Shown here: positions 60,384-64,000 of the stretch, one piece after another
Layout: each line of letters opens with the position of its first letter
How positions within the stretch are numbered: position 1 is the first letter of the stretch
Assembly: GCA_041441915.1 (NCBI GenBank)
Contig: JASDRS010000003.1
Span: 48,258 to 112,257 of the forward strand
Direction: 5' to 3'
DNA length: 64,000 nt
DNA from: UBA10365 sp041441915
GTDB lineage: Bacteria; Pseudomonadota; Alphaproteobacteria; Rhodobacterales; Rhodobacteraceae
Notes under the pieces: model-generated
Told to the model about the DNA's origin: nothing
The model's input: only the letters and a program-made list of their open reading frames with translations
The model's database searches: none
Translations under genes and position numbers: made by a program

Positions 60384-61565
60384 ATGAACCCTAATATCCC
60401 AATTACCCAAGATGTCAAAACAGTGCCACGCACTTTGCTGCAAGGCACTAGGAAAAACATAATTGGGCTGACAAGATCGCAGCTATTGGATGCCATGCTG
60501 ACCGTGGGAACGCCTTCTAAGCAGGCAAAAATGCGCTTGGGGCAGCTTTGGCAGTGGGTTTATCATTGGGGTTTACGTGATTTTACGCAAATGACCAACC
60601 TGTCTAAAGAGTACCGGCTTATTTTGGAAGAACATTTTTACATTGAACTGCCCGAAGTGGTTACGCGCCAAATCTCGGCTGATGGCACGCGCAAATATTT
60701 GGTGCGCATCCAAGGTGGGCACGAGGTTGAAACCGTTTATATCCCTGAAGAAGCGCGCGGCACTTTGTGTATTTCAAGTCAAGTCGGCTGCACTTTGAAC
60801 TGCACTTTTTGCCATACGGGCACACAAAAACTTGTGCGCAATCTAACCGCTGGTGAGATTGTTGGCCAAGTCATGCTAGCGCGCGATGATTTGGGAGAAT
60901 GGCCCACAGCTGGCACAACAATTAAGCCAGCAGCGCGGTTGGTAAGTAATGTTGTACTTATGGGCATGGGTGAGCCGCTTTATAATTTTGACAATGTGCG
61001 CGATGCGATGCAGATTGTAATGGACAACGAAGGCTTGAGCCTGTCGCGCCGGCGCATTACGCTTTCAACCAGTGGCGTTGTGCCCGAAATAGCCCGCACT
61101 GCCGAAGAAATTGGCTGTTTGTTGGCCGTGTCTTTTCACGCGACCACCGATGCCGTGCGTGATATTCTGGTGCCTATAAATAAACGCTGGAACATCAAGA
61201 TTTTGCTCGACACGTTGCGTGAATATCCACGTCTTTCCAATTCGGAACGTATCACCTTCGAATATGTAATGCTTAAGGGGGTGAACGATTCGGACGATGA
61301 TGCGCGCCGTTTGGTGAAGCTTATTTCGGGCATTCCGGCTAAGATCAATCTGATCCCTTTCAACGAATGGCCCGGCGCGCCCTATCAGCGGTCGGATTGG
61401 GAACGCATTGAAGCTTTTTCTGATATTGTTTTTAACGCGGGCTATGCCAGTCCCATTCGCAAACCGCGTGGTGAAGATATTATGGCTGCCTGTGGCCAGT
61501 TGAAATCAGCCACAGAACGCGAGCGCAAGTCTCGCGCTCAAATCGCGACCGAAGTGGGAATTTAA
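60384..61565 (+). CDS. rlmN: Dual-specificity 23S rRNA A2503/tRNA A37 C2-methyltransferase RlmN
   Basis: A 393-residue radical-SAM methyltransferase. The Fe4S4 motif is CTLNCTFCHTGTQKLVRNLT (CxxxCxxC), followed by VVLMGMGEPLYNFDNV. The methyl-carrying Cys is in PIRKPRGEDIMAACGQL. ArgIle-rich N-terminal domain binds RNA. It adds a C2 methyl to adenine for translational fidelity. Start at 60384 is in a weak ribosome context. Confidence 0.96.
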   Translation: MNPNIPITQDVKTVPRTLLQGTRKNIIGLTRSQLLDAMLTVGTPSKQAKMRLGQLWQWVYHWGLRDFTQMTNLSKEYRLILEEHFYIELPEVVTRQISADGTRKYLVRIQGGHEVETVYIPEEARGTLCISSQVGCTLNCTFCHTGTQKLVRNLTAGEIVGQVMLARDDLGEWPTAGTTIKPAARLVSNVVLMGMGEPLYNFDNVRDAMQIVMDNEGLSLSRRRITLSTSGVVPEIARTAEEIGCLLAVSFHATTDAVRDILVPINKRWNIKILLDTLREYPRLSNSERITFEYVMLKGVNDSDDDARRLVKLISGIPAKINLIPFNEWPGAPYQRSDWERIEAFSDIVFNAGYASPIRKPRGEDIMAACGQLKSATERERKSRAQIATEVGI

Positions 61566-61599
61566 GCTTGTCACAGCGCTATTACAAAGCCCAGATTTT

Positions 61600-62796
61600 A
61601 TGATCACGACCCTTTCAAATGTGCAGGCCAGACGCTTATTTTTGCACCGGCATGCTTTGGCGCAAGACCCTAGTCTAGCTGTCGATTTAAACCAAACCAT
61701 ACGTCAAATTGGCTTTGTACAGATTGACAGTATCAACACTTTAGCGCGCGCTCATCATATGATTTTGCGTACGCGCCAAAGCTCTTATCAGCCGTGGATG
61801 CTGAAAGATCTGCTTGAAACAGACTGCACGCTGTTCGAACATTGGACGCATGACGCTTCAATTCTACCGATCGAATATTTTCCCCATTGGAAACATAGAT
61901 TCGTGCAAAATGAGCTGCGCTTGCGTAAGGGCTATGAAAAAGGCGCACCTGCAGATTTTTACCGCGTATGCGCTCAGATTTTGCACCATATCAAAAACCA
62001 AGGCCCTACTATGTCGCGCCATTTTGGTGCGGCTGAAGTGCGCAGCTCGGGCGGGTGGTGGAACTGGAGCCCGTCAAAAGTCGCACTCGAATGGCTTTGG
62101 CGCATTGGGGTTTTGTCAATCTCTGGGCGGGTGGGGTTTCAAAAAAACTATGACTTGACCGAAAGGATGATTCCAACTGTCTTTTTGGACGCAAATCCGC
62201 CGTTGGACGAAAGCACCGATTGGGCCAATGACAAGGCGATTGACCATTTAGGCTTTGGCACCGTGGCGCAGATTGCAGGCTTTTGGAAGGCAGTGCCGAT
62301 TGCACAAACCCGCCTATGGGCAGAGCGGGGCATTCATAGCGGCGCGCTGATCAAGGTTAATATTACAGCCGCCGATAGCAGCATGAAGCCCCATGTAATG
62401 CGTCCCGAAACTTTAGTCGAATTGGGTTATTTGCACCTTGAAGTACCTATAACAAGGCTCTTGTCGCCCTTTGATCCCGCCTTGCGAGATCGGGCACGGG
62501 CCTTGAAGCTTTTTGGTTTTGACTACCGCATTGAAGTCTTTGTGCCAGAAGCCAAACGGGTTTACGGTTATTATGTCTTTCCAGTTTTGGCGGGAGCCGA
62601 TTTGATTGGTCGAGTTGATGCTAAAGCCGACCGCAAAGCTGGGGTTTTGAATGTGCGCGCATTTTGGCCTGAACGTTTGGCCAAACCCACCCAAGCCCTG
62701 CAAAAATCATTGACCATTGCATTGCAAGAGATGGCGGAATTTAGTGGCCTGACCAAGGTTGATTTTGAAAACGATTGGCTTCGTACGCCGAAGTGA
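61600..62796 (+). CDS. ycaQ: YcaQ/AlkX-like interstrand-crosslink DNA glycosylase (winged-helix protein)
   Basis: A 398-residue HTH_42 protein. The catalytic QxD motif is in IGFVQIDSINTLARAHHMI, and the family segment WSHDASILPIEYFPH appears as EHWTHDASILPIEYFPHW. The C-terminal FGFDYRIEVFVPEAKRVYGY and GADLIGRVDAKADRKAGVL are typical. E. coli YcaQ removes alkylated bases and opens interstrand crosslinks. It lies 34 nt after rlmN. Confidence 0.88.
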   Translation: MITTLSNVQARRLFLHRHALAQDPSLAVDLNQTIRQIGFVQIDSINTLARAHHMILRTRQSSYQPWMLKDLLETDCTLFEHWTHDASILPIEYFPHWKHRFVQNELRLRKGYEKGAPADFYRVCAQILHHIKNQGPTMSRHFGAAEVRSSGGWWNWSPSKVALEWLWRIGVLSISGRVGFQKNYDLTERMIPTVFLDANPPLDESTDWANDKAIDHLGFGTVAQIAGFWKAVPIAQTRLWAERGIHSGALIKVNITAADSSMKPHVMRPETLVELGYLHLEVPITRLLSPFDPALRDRARALKLFGFDYRIEVFVPEAKRVYGYYVFPVLAGADLIGRVDAKADRKAGVLNVRAFWPERLAKPTQALQKSLTIALQEMAEFSGLTKVDFENDWLRTPK

Positions 62797-62863
62797 TCGC
62801 ATTGCGCGGATGGGTTTTGGTGTTTATAAGTCTATCCAACTAAAACTTACAAAGGAACTGCCC

Positions 62864-63691
62864 ATGTCACATACAGATCTGGAAGCCGCCGTCGAAGCCG
62901 CTTGGGAAGCCCGTGAAACGATCGTGCCCGCATCCAAAGACGCGCATCGTGATGCTGTAGAAGCGACCCTAGAGGCGCTTGATAAAGGGAAGTTGCGTGT
63001 GGCCGAACGGGGTGCAGATGGCCAATGGTCCGTGCGGCAATGGGCTAAGAAAGCCGTGCTTTTGGGCTTTCGTTTGAAAGACATGGAAATGCAATCTGGT
63101 GGCCCTCAGGGTGGCGACTGGTGGGATAAGGTTGACAGTAAATTTCATGGCTGGGCCGAAGTTGACTGGCGCATTGCAGGATTTCGCGCCGTGCCAAACT
63201 GCATCGTGCGCCGGTCGGCTTATATAGCCAAAGGCGTGGTTTTGATGCCGTCATTCGTTAATTTGGGCGCTTATGTTGATGAGGGCACGATGGTTGATAC
63301 TTGGGCCACAGTTGGTTCTTGCGCGCAAATTGGCAAGAATGTGCATCTGTCGGGCGGTGTGGGTATTGGTGGCGTTTTAGAGCCCATGCAGGCTGGCCCC
63401 ACCATCATTGAAGACAATTGTTTTATCGGGGCGCGGTCTGAGGTGGTAGAAGGCTGCATCGTGCGTGAAGGTTCGGTTTTGGGCATGGGCGTGTTTATCG
63501 GCAAGTCAACCAAGATCGTTGATCGTGAAAGCGGTGAAGTGACCTATGGCGAAGTGCCTCCTGGATCGGTCGTCGTCGCTGGATCGATGCCCTCGAAGAA
63601 TGGCATTAATCTTTACTGCGCCGTCATCGTCAAAAAGGTTGATGCGCAGACGCGGTCTAAAACTTCTATTAATGAGCTCTTGCGTGACTGA
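62864..63691 (+). CDS. dapD: 2,3,4,5-tetrahydropyridine-2,6-dicarboxylate N-succinyltransferase
   Basis: A 275-residue left-handed beta-helix enzyme in the succinylase branch of lysine/diaminopimelate synthesis. The N-terminal helical domain SHTDLEAAVEAAWEARETIV is followed by hexapeptide repeats (VNLGAYVDEGTMVDTWATVG, GARSEVVEGCIVREGSVLGM). The ATG at 62864 has AAAGGAAC just upstream; the frame from 62759 overlaps ycaQ. Works with asd at 54019 in the same pathway. Confidence 0.96.
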   Translation: MSHTDLEAAVEAAWEARETIVPASKDAHRDAVEATLEALDKGKLRVAERGADGQWSVRQWAKKAVLLGFRLKDMEMQSGGPQGGDWWDKVDSKFHGWAEVDWRIAGFRAVPNCIVRRSAYIAKGVVLMPSFVNLGAYVDEGTMVDTWATVGSCAQIGKNVHLSGGVGIGGVLEPMQAGPTIIEDNCFIGARSEVVEGCIVREGSVLGMGVFIGKSTKIVDRESGEVTYGEVPPGSVVVAGSMPSKNGINLYCAVIVKKVDAQTRSKTSINELLRD

Positions 63692-64000
63692 CCAGCTTCC
63701 CCCCAGTGGCGGTGACACCTCAGAGCCCACCCGCCCGCCCAAAGTCAAGCGGCCACAGCAAGTGTTCACGCTGTTGGTCGAAGTGGGCCGCAAGATCGGT
63801 GATGGCCTGCCCAATAAGGCTACAGGTGGCGCGTTGATGATCTATGCGAGCGGCGTAGATGAGGCCGAAGCCGTCCGTGAAACCGTGGCAATTTTAAAGG
63901 CTGCGGATTTGGCGCCTTTGGATGTTTCGGGCTATGGCAGCCTGGATGAACGGCTAGAAAATGGGGATGAAATCTCTGATGAAGAGAGCGCACTTATGGC
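63684..64000 (+). CDS. Hypothetical protein, 3' end outside window
   Basis: From a GTG at 63684, overlapping the dapD end by 8 nt, an open frame of 105 codons runs off the right edge. It begins MTDQLPPSGGDTSEPTRPPK (GTG as Met) and continues VKRPQQVFTLLVEVGRKIGD, then GGALMIYASGVDEAEAVRET and an acidic stretch. It is soluble and acidic, with a proline-rich head. It is reliable as coding sequence because of its codon use and coupling to dapD. I do not recognise the family. Confidence 0.7.
   Translation, partial: MTDQLPPSGGDTSEPTRPPKVKRPQQVFTLLVEVGRKIGDGLPNKATGGALMIYASGVDEAEAVRETVAILKAADLAPLDVSGYGSLDERLENGDEISDEESALM

Noticed and set aside
1..64000. CRISPR arrays, insertion sequences, integrases, prophage genes, rRNA and tRNA genes
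   Set aside because: I looked for repeats, transposase or integrase motifs and tRNA arms and found none that can be supported.

Overview
The window looks like chromosomal DNA of an alphaproteobacterium of the Rhodobacteraceae, most likely the marine Roseobacter group. The evidence is the set of characteristic neighbourhoods: SRP RNA-dnaX-ybaB-recR, a membrane-anchored CycM-type cytochrome c, a serB/serC-serA locus with a leader RNA, hemF near rsmC and an SDR protein, an IalB-family protein before rlmN, and an alphaproteobacterial DUF2794 protein. Base composition is moderate in genes and AT-rich in several spacers. I see no rRNA operon, tRNA, CRISPR array, prophage or insertion sequence.

Layout. 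1-2567 (minus): an iron alcohol dehydrogenase running off the left edge, a collapsed aldehyde dehydrogenase pseudogene and a glutamine-synthetase-family ligase. 2766-7420 (plus): a tandem glycine riboswitch controlling gcvT-gcvH-gcvP. 7539-14443: an accessory stretch with an amidase, a TRAP transporter (dctPQM) and three dead genes (aroE-like, MFS, TauE/SafE-like). 14549-21741: housekeeping genes (flavin reductase, TauE/SafE permease, recR, ybaB, dnaX, SRP RNA, nudC, pheA, cycM). 21860-27674: a yejABEF-type peptide ABC importer. 28132-34781: D-Ala-D-Ala carboxypeptidase, HAD hydrolase, clpS, rsmC, SDR, hemF and an orphan response regulator. 35326-45033: zapE, TauE/SafE permease, serB, serCA, a PPP phosphatase, yaaA, recQ and yggT. 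45734-55704: UMF1-type MFS, mepA, a queuosine-precursor transporter, a candidate small RNA, arfB, pncB-pncA, trhO, a second MFS, asd and carbonic anhydrase. 56067-64000: M17 aminopeptidase and NlpC/P60 pair, DUF2794, asparaginase, IalB protein, rlmN, YcaQ-like glycosylase, dapD and a cut-off hypothetical gene.

How genes work together: the glycine cleavage operon and the serine pathway (serA, serC, serB) are the two ends of C1/serine/glycine metabolism, and each has an RNA leader. asd and dapD both serve the lysine/diaminopimelate route. pncA-pncB is an NAD salvage pair. mepA, the carboxypeptidase and the NlpC/P60 protein act on peptidoglycan. yejABEF, the M17 peptidase, ClpS and the asparaginase handle peptides and amino acids.

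The most unusual content is not in the intact genes. At least four genes between 839 and 14329 are recognisably decaying (large internal deletions, stops, single-base frameshifts at A or T runs), and a probable histidine kinase scrap lies beside an orphan response regulator. Two spacers carry structured elements I cannot assign: an H-type pseudoknot just upstream of the queuosine-precursor transporter, and a self-contained ~200-nt unit with a 14-nt Shine-Dalgarno match, an 18-residue ORF and its own terminator. These two are the best candidates for something undescribed.
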